64,000 nucleotides of DNA from Planococcus citri (lineage: Eukaryota; Arthropoda; Insecta; Hemiptera; Pseudococcidae), in the NCBI RefSeq assembly GCF_950023065.1, contig NC_088680.1, positions 32,414,559 to 32,478,558 on the forward strand, written 5' to 3'. The notes beneath the pieces were generated by a model. The model made no database searches, was not told the origin of the DNA, and saw nothing but the letters and a program-made list of their open reading frames with translations. Positions 1 through 11,385 of the stretch are shown here, piece after piece. A program made the translations under genes and the position numbers. The number at the start of each line of letters is the position of its first letter. The first letter of the stretch is position 1.

Positions 1-300
1 CCCCTCCCCGGCCGCCATCGAGCTGACAAAACTTTGAGGAACGCAAATCACGAATTTTCCTGAACAGAATATGGAGGAGAAGCTGTTGCAGCTGCTGAAC
101 AAGCTATGTACCGGGTGTCCGGTGAGAACTGGAAAAATATAACTCTAAACTTTGAAATTAAAACTTCCACAGAGGAACTAAAAAATCGAATAAAATTCAT
201 CAACGTGAAAAACCCCCCGAAAGGTATGTTTGAAAACCAATTTTGGGGCGATATTTTTTACATAACCTGGCTAGTAATTTTAACCCTCATTTTGTAATCT
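1..300 (+). CDS. Possible exon of an unrecognised gene
   Basis: A reading frame opens after a possible splice acceptor near position 67 and runs to about 224, where CCGAAAG is followed by the donor-like GTATGT. The stretch has a balanced amino-acid composition (for example GENWKNITLNFEI) but I recognise no domain. The same bases also give a short ATG-initiated frame from position 71 that stops soon after. It could be a real exon of a gene that starts outside the window or a transposon relic. I cannot join it in frame to the next candidate exon, so the gene model is weak. Confidence 0.22.
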
Positions 301-337
301 TAGAAGCCATGATTATATTAAAACTTCATGCACTATA

Positions 338-426
338 TGTGAGGGCGCATACGAAAAGGGACCATACGACCAAAAAAAAAAAAAAAAAACTCTGAAATTT
401 GGTCCCTTTTGGTATGCGTCCTCACA
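338..426. mobile_element. 89-bp MITE with TA target duplication
   Basis: Two arms of about 32 bp are inverted copies (TGTGAGGGCGCATACGAAAA at the left, its near-complement at the right), separated by an A-run of 18. Both ends are flanked by TA (336-337 and 427-428). Length, long TIRs and TA duplication fit a Tc1/mariner-type miniature element with no coding capacity. Confidence 0.75.
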
Positions 427-800
427 TATGTTAGCATTGTTATAGCAGACCAATCCCAACCCCAAGAATTACATACAGATAGCTCGAACTTGTGAATAAT
501 TCTAAGAATAATATTGTAATAGATGTAAACCCATACATAATCAATAATCTTGAGATTATGCTATAATTTAAATGCTCGGGACAAGCATTTTCAAAGGAGG
601 GGGGAGGGGGGTGTAGTTGTCACATATGAAAAATCTATAAAAACATTAGGAAAAATTCCATGATAAAAGTAACGTTGGTACAAGCCCCCATTGAGGTGCA
701 AAGTGAACAGCACACGTTATTTATGATATATGATTCGGCATTTCATTTCAGTTTATAACGTTTATAGTGCTTTTTTTAATTTTATTTTACATATTTAGAA

Positions 801-1533
801 ATGATACTTCACTGAATTCCAGATTCCTTACAAACATTCAATTTTGCGATGAAACTTTAACCAGATGTGACAGTTCCAGATTGTATATTGATGAATCCTG
901 CTTATCTGGGTACATAGATACTGTAGGTGGATTTCGTGAAGTTAATGATAGTACCCAGATTATTAAGTGAGTTTTTTCTGTTTATAGTGCCTACCTCAAT
1001 ATCATCTGCTCGCCAGCAACTTGGTCAGAATTCAGCTGGTAACAGAAAATTTCTTATAATGGGGATGAGACTCCCAACTCTACCAAAAGGAAGAAGAAAG
1101 GGAATTGGCACTCAATGCCCTCCAAGAGGGCTACCAATGCCATCAACACTCATAAAAAACGGAATAATAAGTAAAGTAAGTAAAAATTCAATTAATTTAT
1201 ATACATAATGAATGTTATCTGTCCGTTCACTTTTATCAACTAGACATTTTTCTTGATTTTTAATCTCACTTCAATAAACAAGAAAAATTCATTTTTATCA
1301 ATTATTTCATTCAGTTTTAAAGATATCAAAAATAAGTTGAAACCCTTTTTTGTAGAGAATTGAATTCCTGACACAATTATCACCTCATATTTAACAATGA
1401 TCACCACATTTCTAACAATTTTTTTTAGTATCTAGATGTACACTTCTACAGTGACAAATCTGATTGGCCAGAAGTAATTGTGATTGATTCTGATCACAAT
1501 GAACCCATAATTAGCAGGGCTTGAAAACCGGAT
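801..1533 (+). pseudogene. Unrecognised split coding region, interrupted by a MITE
   Basis: Three candidate exons can be seen. One (801-958) follows TTTAG and precedes GTGAGT. One (about 996-1174) follows TATAG and precedes GTAAGT; it encodes an R/G/P-rich stretch including LPTLPKGRRKGIGTQCPP. One (1430 onward) follows TTTTTTTAG and encodes DKSDWPEVIVIDSDHNEP. The phases do not join cleanly: the predicted first junction runs into a stop. The third exon is cut by the 569-bp hAT-type element at 1515, after which only a few codons remain. No family is recognised. Either a decayed host gene or a transposon-borne gene is possible. Confidence 0.3.
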
Positions 1534-2083
1534 AGATATCACTCTCGGTTTTTGTTTCGGTTTTTGAAAAAGTAAAGGTTTCGGTTTTGGTTTTGGTTTT
1601 TTAAAATATTATCTCTCTCGTTCCGGTTTTGCTTAAAGGGTTTTATTTCAAAGGAATCGGTTTCTGTTTCGGTTTTGGTTTCGGTTTTTTCCTTTTTTCT
1701 TCATTTTTCAGAGGGAAGAAAGCCAAGAAAGTGATCACTTTTTCAAATACTTTGTGTATGTGACTAGAAAACGGCACTTTAGCAGTGCCAAATTTGTCAA
1801 CTTTTTTAGTTTTCAGGCCTTTTCACCTTTAGCATCAGTTTTTACTCAATTTTTACTAAAAATGTAGTATTAATTAGGCTAATTACCTGAAAAATTCCAA
1901 AACCAAAACCAATTCAGTTTTCAATCGGTTATGCTCTTGGTTTCGGTTTTGAATTTGGAAAAATAACGCTCCCGGTTTCGGTTTTGGTTTCAGTTGTGGG
2001 AAAATAACGCTCCTGGTTTCGGTTTTGAGAAATTTTAATCGGTTTTTGGGGGTTTCAGTTTCGGTTTCGGTTTGCAATCCCTG
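1515..2083. mobile_element. Non-autonomous hAT-type element (569 bp) with 8-bp TSD
   Basis: The element starts CAGGGCTTGAAAACC and ends with the inverted form of CAGGGATTGCAAACC. It is flanked by the identical octamer ATAATTAG (1507-1514 and 2084-2091). CAGGG termini and an 8-bp target duplication are the signature of hAT elements. The interior has no long ORF and is dominated by TTTCGGTTTTGG-like repeats in both subterminal regions. It sits inside a candidate coding exon. Confidence 0.85.
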
Positions 2084-2091
2084 ATAATTAG

Positions 2092-5000
2092 GTAATGGGA
2101 GTGTGATCAGCGACGATCCTGCGTATATCAATTCTTATGAAGGCGCCATAGTAAGTAAATTTTCGTATTTTTTTATTTTGTGTATATTTTTCATTTATCT
2201 TATTTTGTATTTAAATGTATTTTTAAAATCTCGCAACAAAGCTTCGATGCTGGCACTACACGTCTTTCTTTTTTTTTCCAAAACATTAGGACAACGTCGA
2301 CGTTCGAATTAAACTGAGCTTTATAAATATACACCACTCGTAGAGTTTCCCAACTGAGCGTATAATAATCTCTTGTGTTGTTGCCGATAAAGGCGCGGAA
2401 AATATCTCTCTTCATTTACACTGTAAAAAATTTCACACAAGTCGCTCCTACACAGACCAGCTCTTACGTGTATCCTTTACACCATTCTAATCTCAAAGGT
2501 ACTTCATCTTGTGGCACATGTATACAATACCTACATTTCGCACGGCAAGTACACGGCTCGGATACACGTATATAGTGTTAAGAGAGCTTTCATGTACACA
2601 AAACACACATTAATTGTCGAGTTAGCGAACTTGTAATATGTACTCAGGGACTGATATCTTTTGCTTGATTTTAGAATTTACAATCTCATGGAAAGAATGA
2701 GAAGGGGCTGTTGTTGTGACTCCGCCACTTGCTTTCCTTACTGTATTATTTGGAGAATAGGTAGGTTAGGTACTAGCGAAATCAAATTGAAATCTGCTGG
2801 TGTTGCAACAGTCAAGTAAATCAGTCATTTCAAAAAGTCATTTTCTTAGATACAAAATAAGGCAAATATTCCAGAAGAATCAACAGGGTAAAATACGTAC
2901 ACCGGCCAACTTTCAAGTTCGCGTTGGTCGTGTACACTGTAGCGAGCCTATATACACCACAAAGAAGTTAGTTTTCCTCTTTTCTAAGCTCTACAGCAGC
3001 ACGATTTTTTCCACCCGGACAGTCGACTCAGATCGTAAATCTTCTTTCGGTTTGACACTTCTCCATTCATCACCTACCAACCTAACCTACTTTCTACGAT
3101 GGTATTTTCAGCTTCACCATTTATCCCTCCCTTGACGGATCTTTTTTCTAGTTCAATTTTACAGCGTGAACGCAGTTTTGGATTCTTTCAATTATTATTA
3201 TTTCTATGTCGCTTAATCGCAGGTATGTGTTAGCTTGATTTTCAAATTTTCTTTTTGCGACGTGGAAATTTTTCTTAGAAATGTTTTTTTTTCTGCTTTG
3301 TGATCTTGGAAGTGATGCCTTATGATGAAATCACAAGATCTTTAATTTGGGTTCACTCAAACTACGAGAACCACGAAAGAGTTCGACAATAATTTCGATG
3401 ATCATTATTATGGACGATGACGATGAAATCATCATTATCGACGATGACGACGATGACATATGATGACAATTAGTTAGGCAAGATGATTTTTAAGATAGAT
3501 TATTATTATAAACTTGATTAGGGTAATGGTGACGCACTCGCATTTGCAAAATACTTTTATCCACCAAAAGCTACACTACACAGAAGTTAATTTATCAATA
3601 TTATCAACAACCTTAAGTATCAAGAGAAAAAAGTACGAAACCCTGGAGTAATGTTGTCGGAACCAAAAGCGATGTATACTGGAAGATCGCCCATCTATAC
3701 ACAGAAATATAACGATTTAAATGGCCTAAGTATGTGTAAAAGGAGCAATACCAGTGGAATACCACGAGGAGTATTTCAATTTACTTCATTCAAATAACGC
3801 AATAGATCGGCTAAACAGCCCCGACGAAGAAGAAGAAGAAACGCCATAATTTTAATGCGACTCGTTTTTTGAAATTTAACTAATAATTATTACGATTGCA
3901 TGTTAAGTATATTTTTGACAAACAAAAAACATTTTTTTTTGAAAATTTGTTAATTTTTTTTTATGTACGTCTTGAGGAGGATGGTGGAGTGGAGAGCTTT
4001 CTGAAAATTTCTCCAATAAAATATTTTTAAAATAACGTTCATGTTGTTACTTCAGGCCATAACACTTTCATTCTCTCTCATTGCTTCCACGTGTGAATTA
4101 TACCATTTTACGTTTTACATTCGCTTCTTGAAAAGCAGTTTGGCCCTTTCTGCACAATACCATCGACATGTTTCACACAATGAGAAAAGGGCCACATTCG
4201 TTTAGTACTTTATAACAGGTAATTCAAGAAACAAAAAAATCATCTTAAAAAGCTATCCGGATCAAAAATTACCTTCAACAGCCCGTTGCTCTGAGCACAA
4301 TGCCCAATTCAAAATCAAACACGAAACCATGCATACGCCAGTAAAACAACTACCTGATCACATCATCGATTTCGATCAACACAACAACGCAATTACTATA
4401 CGATCACAAAAAAAACGTCACGCCAGCGAAAAAATCCGACCATAACTGGACCACACCAAAGTGCACATAATACTCGTAAGCTCGCGAATTTAACTCAAAA
4501 GGTCATCGACGACCAACCGAGTACAATTAAAGTAATTACGCGTAAATCTACATACACTGACACGATCGGTGCGACGGGACACATCCTTAGTATACAGCTC
4601 GACGACAATATTCTCTCCTCTCGTGATTTGCCTCCATCCTGCTCTCCTTTCTCCTCGCCCTTTATAGACCATTCTATTCTGTATACGACTGTCGCTAAAA
4701 CTGTGTACGTACGCTACCTATATATTTTAAATGGAATGGTTGAAATTACTTCCATCTTTTTAATGAAACCATACAAGCCATTTGCATAATTACTCGTGTA
4801 TCATTGTATATGGTACCATATAGTAGGTAGGTATACGTAAACGTGTGTTCTGTATAGCATTTATTGTATGTACATTGTACAACTATATCCACAATTGCAA
4901 CGAGAGAGTCAAACAGAACTTTACAAAGACGCACAAAAAATATACAGCTTCTTCTCTTTTCTCCTCACTTCCAATTGTAAATTTATAACCACTAAGGTTC

Positions 5001-5317
5001 ACAAAAATAAACCTTTAATGAGGTGTTAAAATCTGATAGTGGCTATAAGCATAATATAGAAATTGAATTCCCCTTCTAAAAAAACCTTGTTGTGAGAAAT
5101 TCGGAAAATGAAAAAAAAGAAAAATTATGCATAGAAAAACCAGGAAAGTAGGAGCAGTAGAACTGGAGATTTTTACTCTTAAACTAGAAAATTAAATCAA
5201 TTTTTTTTTTAATAATAATTTTTAATTTTTTTTTCAAATTACATATTTTTATAATCAAAAATTTTTAATTTGTTTTTATTAAAATTCAATTTAAAATTCT
5301 TATTTAATATAAGTTAA
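2092..5317. other. No gene recognised; simple-sequence patches
   Basis: I see no supportable gene on either strand. There is a GAT/GAC-rich quasi-repeat at 3397-3475, a short GAA run near 3825-3840 and AT-rich sequence at 5190-5310. Short open frames here lack splice context or family resemblance. One of them (2103-2155) starts just after the hAT-type element and could be a leftover of the split gene on the other side. Confidence 0.5.
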
Positions 5318-5680
5318 CGTGATGCTCTCATCGAAGAAAACAGATCCGCACTAGCCGAATTAAACGATCGAATCTCCGCACTTGAAGCTGACTTGGCTCA
5401 TAGAGGTACGCTTTCGATTAATCTCAACTGTCTAGCTATCAAGCATCTCTTATTTGATAGCGATGACAGTGATGATGATAACGCTTTCGATTTTAAACGT
5501 TTACACTTTTTTCCAGAAAATCAAGTCGCACAATTGCAGCTTCAATTACAACCAATCGAACCTGTTCTCGAAGATGGAAACGTCGCTATGAACAACGATG
5601 CTGCTGATAACGTTATTGAAAATATTCATCACGACCAGGCCAATAACATCGGAGCCAACGAAATCGGTAATCTCAGCTGA
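5318..5680 (+). CDS. Acidic coiled-coil-like open frame, unrecognised
   Basis: The frame is open for 120 codons and ends at TGA 5678-5680. Its first 28 residues look like a coiled coil (heptad-like IEENRSALAELNDRISALEA). The rest is Asp/Asn/Gln-rich, with DDSDDDN and a QLQLQLQ tract. The first in-frame ATG is only at 5393, so the true start is probably an upstream exon. It lies immediately 5' of the first copy of the 1.9-kb duplication and may be the 5' part of the same element or gene. No family recognised. Confidence 0.35.
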   Translation, partial: RDALIEENRSALAELNDRISALEADLAHRGTLSINLNCLAIKHLLFDSDDSDDDNAFDFKRLHFFPENQVAQLQLQLQPIEPVLEDGNVAMNNDAADNVIENIHHDQANNIGANEIGNLS

Positions 5681-5710
5681 GCGGAATTCAAGAACAATTC
5701 GAAGACGCCC

Positions 5711-7595
5711 GAGAAAACATATTGGTTGAACACGATTCGGAAGAAGGTGTCTATGAAGTCGATGGCAAAGACTTTTTTATCAACCACAACGACGATGAAC
5801 GAAGCGACGATGAAATTCAGTACCGAGTTCAGAATAATGTAATCGTGTCCGACATAAACGCGAATGAAGGTGGATTTAATCCTCCAGTGGGATGATAGGA
5901 TGTTTGGTAATTTCTATCCAGAATTATCAAACCCTGACAACCTACTCAATGACTTGGCTAACGCTTTAGATTTTTCAGGTATAGCCAATGTCGCGAATAA
6001 TCATCCAGCTCCAGATAACCCTCCGGCGCGCGACAAAAATTTAGCTAATCCGAACGCTCCGATTAACGATAACCCAATCGCTGCCGGAAACAATCCTTGA
6101 AAACATACCAACTTCAATTTATGGAGATTTTTTTATATCAGAAGTAATTACAGTTGTATTGATAGTAATCCTAACATTAGGAGAAATAATATTTCAAGTC
6201 TGCTATCAAAGTGCATTTTTAGGTATACGACTTTGATATCCTTGTGATATTGCAATTTTAATTCTAGAAGAGAATATCACAATCAGTACCACTGTGCTTT
6301 TCCAGCTGGTCGTAAGTGAACTTCACTTTTTCAACTTCATTGGGTAGAACTTTTTTGTGGAAATTTCAATGGTAGGATTTGAGCTGTACGAAAAACGCAA
6401 ATGCCACGACGATTTCAAGAAACTTTCAGTAACCAAGTCTGACAACCTAATATACTCATTCCACATGTAAGCCGGTAATGCAGTACTTAGTACTCGGAGC
6501 TGTCAAAGAAACATTCTACCACCCAGTTGGGCCAGCATCTGTGGATGCTCTCCTGCCCTACAGGGAGTATCTGCAGTTGAGCAAAATAACCCCGACTGGG
6601 GCCGAGAACATCCTAAGCAAAGCAGAAAAACAACTAGATGATAAAATAAAAGGTCTCAACTGGGGAACTACATATAAAGACCACGTCTAACGAGGGTCTT
6701 TACTCTAGAGGAAATCGAGAATGATGTGATGTGCCAGTTTTCCAAGTACGCATTGGCCTACTGTGTGAGCTGAGAGTTTCAAATGTCCGAGGGCATTGCA
6801 CTCTTGTTCAGGAGGGTTTTCGGCAACCAAGACACATTGCAGTCAAGAGGAGCAAAGGTGTGAGAATTGGTTGAACTAAAGAAAAGAGATAATTACATTT
6901 TGTACGCTGTTACTAAGGAGAACTATTACAACAAGCCAACAATGGACGGCTTTCATCTAACCATAAAAGTGCTGGCTGCAAAATATACCCAACTGGAAAT
7001 CAAGAAACTTGCTATGCCCAGAATGGGGTGCAGGCTGGACCAACTGGATTGGCCAATGGTAAGGTTCTATCATCGAATGCTTCAAGAGCCTGCCAGTGAT
7101 CGTCAGAGCGTGCACTTCCAAAGAGGGGCAGTGGTAGCAACTCGTCTCACCCTCCCCTCACTCTTCAAATCTTAGGTCTGGGATTAGGAAGTAAGTTCGA
7201 AAATAATTTAGTCATAGTTCTAGATTTCGGTGTAATTTGGTTTTAGTATGTTTCAGGATTCACGAACCATTATCACGTTATGTATCTGATGCCGATTTAT
7301 AATGTAAACAGCGTAAATGTCTACTATTTGAATATAGATCTGAACGTTTATTTAAATTTGTAATATTTTGTATTTTTTATTATGTGTGTTTTTGTTTATA
7401 TGTGTTTTTTGATTTGTATTTTTCAATTAATGCAAAATTAAACATATTTTGTCGCGTCTAGGGAAAAAACCAAGTCAATCCCCAGCAAAACCCTTATTCA
7501 AGTAAATTATTCAACGCACCACACTTCTACTTTTTATGCAATTAGTAATAGATATTACCATTTTGGCCTATCCAATTTTGTCTCCCAACAGAACG
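5711..7595 (+). repeat. 1.9-kb direct repeat, copy A
   Basis: From GAGAAAACAT at 5711 to CAACAGAACG at 7595 this matches copy B (8338-10170) almost base for base. It contains an acidic segment (VYEVDGKDFFINH), an Asn/Pro-rich frame (5864-6100, with NFYPELSNPDNLLNDLANAL), an unrecognised frame (6478-6690) and a degenerate macrodomain (6687-7130). The 3' boundary falls 6 bases after a consensus-like splice acceptor (TTTTGTCTCCCAACAG). The ends are not TG...CA, and no primer-binding or polypurine signature is evident, so it does not look like a pair of LTRs. Confidence 0.9.
6687..7130 (+). pseudogene. Macrodomain (OARD1-like ADP-ribose hydrolase) pseudogene, copy A
   Basis: Read in one frame, the segment resembles the small macrodomain enzymes of the OARD1/TARG1 type, which remove ADP-ribose from proteins and deacylate O-acetyl-ADP-ribose. 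Visible family features are the ALAYCVS stretch, GIALLFRRVFG, a KKRDNYILYAVTK strand with NKPT after it, and the C-terminal LAMPRMGCRLDQLDW motif (the family has a conserved P-R-I-G-C-G-L-D-type loop). Two in-frame TGA codons interrupt it: one right after ALAYCVS and one before ELVELKKRD. The C-terminal helix continues only after a one-base frame change near 7065. Family assignment is by motif recognition; loss of function is inferred from the stops. Selenocysteine or readthrough is a less likely alternative. Confidence 0.65.
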
Positions 7596-7730
7596 AGCGC
7601 CGAGATCCCCCGTTGGAACAGTGATTGGACTACTGATAAGAAGTACGAAATTTATAAAACTTATTGGACGTTGCGGTTTGGAAATGCAATAAATACAAGC
7701 GAAGATCAACCTGGAACAAGCCAGGAATAG
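7596..7730 (+). CDS. Short terminal exon-like frame, unrecognised
   Basis: Beginning just after the acceptor CCCAACAG (7584-7591), an open frame continues for 46 codons to TAG 7728-7730. It includes the Trp-rich segment WNSDWTTDKKYEIYKTYW and ends SEDQPGTSQE. In copy B of the duplication the same acceptor is present but is followed by unrelated sequence. This suggests the exon belonged to the original locus and was not duplicated. Product unknown. Confidence 0.3.
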   Translation, partial: SAEIPRWNSDWTTDKKYEIYKTYWTLRFGNAINTSEDQPGTSQE

Positions 7731-8147
7731 CTAGATTTGTTTGCAGTTGTACTTTTGAGAATTTATATACTTGAAATTAAGAATAAATGAAGTTAGTTTA
7801 GTTTTATTTGTATTAAAGATGATTGAAAAATGTGATTAATTTTTGTTTATTGAGTATAGCACTCCTACAAGTCAAAAAATTAATTACAAGTTGATAAAAT
7901 GGAAAAGAAAATAGAGATTAATTCGAGGTAGATGTTTTTTAGCGCTCCTATAGGCCGGAGTTGGTATTAAACCAAGAGTACTGATAATATTTTGACTGGG
8001 CAGGGTTTAAGATGAAGGAATTTTGTTTGTATCAGTTTAGAAAGTTGAATGGTTATCAATAAATGTATGTCCGAGGCTAAATTTAGTAAGTTTCTAGTGA
8101 ATGGTTATGAGTATTTCTGTGGTTTGTGATTTTTACAAAGCTTAAAC
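7731..8147. other. Spacer between the two duplicated blocks
   Basis: AT-rich sequence with AATAAA-like signals near 7782 (AAGAATAAATG), plausible as a 3' end for the preceding frame. No other feature is seen. Confidence 0.4.
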
Positions 8148-8462
8148 ATGTCTGATGGTGAAACTTTGACGGAGTCGGATGAAGCGCAAATGCGCGAGGC
8201 TTGGAGATTTTTAGGAGATGGATCTGGTACGTGGTATGATAACATTCCAAACAATCCGCCGCTGCTGCGCACTACGCAAAAAAAGCTGCGAATCTGTTTC
8301 AACGCGCAAATTGACTACGAAGTCTATCGCAGGGTCAGAGAAAACGTATTGGTTGAACACAATTCGGAAGAAGAAGGTGTCTATGAAGTCGATGGCAAAG
8401 ACTTTTTTATCAACCACGACGACAACGAACGAAGCAACAATGAAATTCAGTACGGAGTTTAG
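8148..8462 (+). CDS. Acidic 104-aa open frame, unrecognised
   Basis: ATG at 8148 in the context AAACATG, TAG at 8460. The protein starts MSDGETLTESDEAQMREAWRF and is strongly acidic. The 3' half (from the RENVLVEH segment) is the start of duplication copy B; the 5' half is unique to this copy. Copy A continues in frame through the position of this stop (CAG in A, TAG in B), so B is truncated relative to A. Function unknown; it may be the N-terminal part of the protein encoded by the duplicated element. Confidence 0.4.
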   Translation: MSDGETLTESDEAQMREAWRFLGDGSGTWYDNIPNNPPLLRTTQKKLRICFNAQIDYEVYRRVRENVLVEHNSEEEGVYEVDGKDFFINHDDNERSNNEIQYGV

Positions 8463-10170
8463 AATAATGTAATCGTGCCCGACATAAACGCGAATGAAGG
8501 TGGATTTAATCCTCCAGTGGGATGATAGGATGTTTGGTAATTTCTATCCAGAATTATCGAACCATGACAACCTACTCAATGACTTGGCTAACGCTTTCGA
8601 TTTTTCAGGTAAGTATAGCCAATGTCGCGAATAATCATTCGGCTCCAGATAACCCTCCGGTGCGCGACGAAAATTTAGCTAATCCGAACGCTCCGATTAA
8701 CGATAACCCAATCGCTGCCGGAAACAATCCTTGAAAACATACCAACTTCAATTTATGGAGATTTTTTTGTATCAGAAGTAATTACAGTTGTATTGATAGT
8801 AATCCTAACATTAGGAGAAATAATATTTTAAGTCTGCTATCAAAGTGCATTTTTAGGTATACGACTTTGATATCCTTGTGATATTGCAATTTTAATTCTA
8901 GAAGAGAATATCACAATCAGTACCACTGTGCTTTTCCAGCTGGTCGTAAGTGAACTTCACTTTTTCAACTTCATTGGGTAGAACTTTTTTGTGGAAATTT
9001 CAATGGTAGGATTTGAGCTGTACGAAAAACGCAAATGCCACGACGATTTCAAGAAACTTTCAGTAACCAAGTCTGACAACCTAATATACTCATTCCACAT
9101 GTAAGCCGGTAATGCAGTACTTAGTACTCGGAGCTGTCAAAGAAACATTCCACCACCCAGTTGGGCCAGCATCTGTGGATGCTCTCCTGCCCTACAGGGA
9201 GTATCTGCAGTTGAGCAAAATAACCCTGACTGGGGCCGAGAACATCCTAAGCAAAGCAGAAAAACAACTAGATGATCAAATAAAAGGTCTCAACTGGGGA
9301 ACTACATATAAAGACCATGTCTAACGAGGGTCTTTACTCTAGTGGAAATCGAGGACGATGTGATGTGCCAGTTTTCCGAGTACGCATTGGCCTACTGTGT
9401 GAGCTGAGAGTTACAAATGTCCAAGGGCATTGCACTCTTGTTCAGGAGGGTTTTCGGCAACCAAGACACATTGCGGTCAAGAGGAGCAAAGGTGTGAGAA
9501 TTGGTTGAACTAAAGAAAAGAGATAATTACATTTTGTACGCTGTTACTAAGGAGAACTATTACAACAAGCCAATAATGGATGGCTTTCATCTAACCATAA
9601 AAGTGCTGGCTGCAAAATATACCCAACTGGAAATCAAGAAACTTGCTATGCCCAGAATGGGGTGCAGGCTGGACCAACTGGATTGGCCAACGGTAAGGTT
9701 CTATCATCGAAGCAACTCGTCTCACCCTCACCTCACTCTTCAAATCTTAGGTCTGGGATTAGGAAGTAAGTTCGAAAATAATTTAGTCATAGTTCTAGAT
9801 TTGGGTGTAATTTGGTTTTAGTATGTTTCAGGATTCACGAACCATTATCACGTTATGTATCTGATGCCGATTTATAATGTAAACAGCGTAAATGTCTACT
9901 ATTTGAATATAGATCTGAACGTTTATTTAAATTTGTAATATTTTGTATTTTTTATTATGTGTGTTTTTGTTTATATGTGTTTTTTGATTTGTATTTTTCA
10001 ATTAATGCAAAATTAAACATATTTTGTTGTGTCTGGGGAAAAAACCAAGTCAATCCCCAGCAAAACCCTTATTCAAGTAAATTATTCAACGCACCACACT
10101 TTTACTTTTTATGCAATTAGTAAAAGATATTACCATTTTGGCCTATCCAATTTTGTCTCCCAACAGAACG
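8338..10170 (+). repeat. 1.8-kb direct repeat, copy B
   Basis: Second copy of the block at 5711-7595, about 98% identical by eye, same orientation. Differences include small indels (an extra GAA near 8368, AAGT at 8611) and a deletion of about 60 bp after CATCGA near 9710. That deletion removes the last part of the macrodomain. Downstream of CAACAGAACG the copies diverge completely. Confidence 0.9.
9321..9730 (+). pseudogene. Macrodomain pseudogene, copy B
   Basis: Same OARD1-like macrodomain frame as copy A, with the same two TGA codons at the same places (after ALAYCVS and before ELVELKK) and the same LAMPRMGCRLDQLDW motif. The C-terminal helix is missing because of the deletion near 9710. 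The shared stops mean the lesions predate the duplication, unless they are tolerated. Confidence 0.65.
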
Positions 10171-10248
10171 TTTAAGAATCATCATCAAATCCAACGGTGG
10201 AAATAGTGATTTCTATTGTGTATGTAAAAATATTTATTATTTCAAATT

Positions 10249-11091
10249 TTGAATAAAGTAAAAATTAAAGAACTGAAAGACAAAGGAGGAGCAATCATAG
10301 GAGATTTCGAATTCAATGGTGACAAATTCGCTTATGAGCAAGTTGATGGGCCGTCTATAGGATTGGACCACAACTACTCATTATCAGTTGTTGTGTGTGA
10401 AGAAAATATGTTTCTCAGTGATAAGATTCCTAGTTCTTTTCGTGACGCTAGAAATTCAATTTTTTGAGAAAATTGGATTGAGGCCATGAAAGAGGAGTTC
10501 ACTTGTTTATTCGATTTAGAAACTTTTTCTGTTATTCGAAGATGTGATATGAAGCAAGGTGTTAAAGCTATCCCAACTATGTGGGTATATTCGGTTAAGA
10601 TAGACGAGAATGACTGTGAGTACACTAGAGCAAGATTGGTAGCGATAGGTAGCTCTCAAAAGAAGATGTTTACCTCTGAGGAAAAGTATTCGCCTGTAAT
10701 TAATATGGAGGTCGCAAGGTGGTTATTTAGTGTCGTTAATAGGTTGAATTTGATTTTAGTTCAAGCCAATATAAAGTCAGCGTTCCTTTATGGAGAATTA
10801 GACTTTGATTGCTATATTTTAATCCCAGACTGTTTGGATATTGATAAGAACGAGTTTGTAATAAAGCTGAATCGAGCTTTGTATGGCTTACCTGTAAGTT
10901 CAAGGATCTTTTATAAGAAGTTAGAGACTTTGATTTTGTCGTTGGGTTTTCAGCAATTCATTGCTGATCGATGTATTTTCTATTTTTTGAAAGCAGATTT
11001 GATTTGCATCTTAGTCATCTACGAGTATGTTGACGACATCCTTATTGCTAGTAGTTCTAACATATTTCTAGAAAAGTACAAGCAAACATGA
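10249..11091 (+). pseudogene. Ty1/copia-type reverse transcriptase fragment
   Basis: An open frame (10249-10467), one in-frame TGA, then a second frame (10486-11091) together resemble the copia pol RT domain. Seen: a W-I-E-A-M segment that introduces the RT, the K/R-ARLVAIGS strand, the EEKYSPVIN motif, ANIKSAFLYGELD (copia-type D-x-x-x-A-F-L-x-G motif, here with N for the first D), LNRALYGLP, and the catalytic YVDDILIA. These are the expected order and spacing. RNase H is absent and the frame ends soon after YVDD. In life the enzyme would copy element RNA into DNA; this copy is broken by a stop and truncated at both ends. Confidence 0.85.
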
Positions 11092-11106
11092 GGTAAGTTT
11101 GTATGT

Positions 11107-11271
11107 ATGATTCCTACATCGTCGTCAGCATCTTTGACAACTCCAATGTTCAAAATGAAGCCCGTCAAGCTCATGGTATTTGATAGCACGCGAACCAAGT
11201 GGAAACCATTCTGGAGCCTTTTCAAGGCGATGGTCCATGATAAGCCGTTCACCGATGAGGAGAAGATGTAG
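11107..11271 (+). pseudogene. BEL/Pao-type gag fragment (DUF1759-like)
   Basis: A 54-codon frame ends in TAG at 11269. Its core reads FDSTRTKWKPFWSLFKAMVH followed by DKPFTDEEKM. This matches the characteristic W-x-x-F-W-x-x-F ... H ... K pattern in the gag of BEL/Pao retrotransposons. It starts about 15 bases after the copia RT fragment ends, so two unrelated retroelement remnants are joined here. Confidence 0.65.
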
Positions 11272-11385
11272 TAGCCCAACAAAATAGTGATCGATTCTAG
11301 TTAGTAGTTGAGTACGTTTGATCTGATTTGTATTTTTGATTCTCATTGTAATTGCGTTTTGTGTGTGTAATTTTTAAATTTAAAG

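Noticed and set aside
2800..3135. 111-aa plus-strand open frame
   Set aside because: Composition and lack of homology or splice context suggest a chance frame.
3397..3475. A CRISPR-like or protein-coding Asp repeat
   Set aside because: It is an irregular GAT/GAC microsatellite without spacers or a supported gene.
5711..10170. The 1.9-kb repeats as LTRs of a retrotransposon
   Set aside because: They are longer than the sequence between them, contain several coding-like frames, lack TG...CA ends, and no pol gene lies between them.
11019..11346. Minus-strand open frames opposite the copia and BEL remnants
   Set aside because: Antisense shadows of the retroelement coding fragments, which have clear family motifs on the plus strand.
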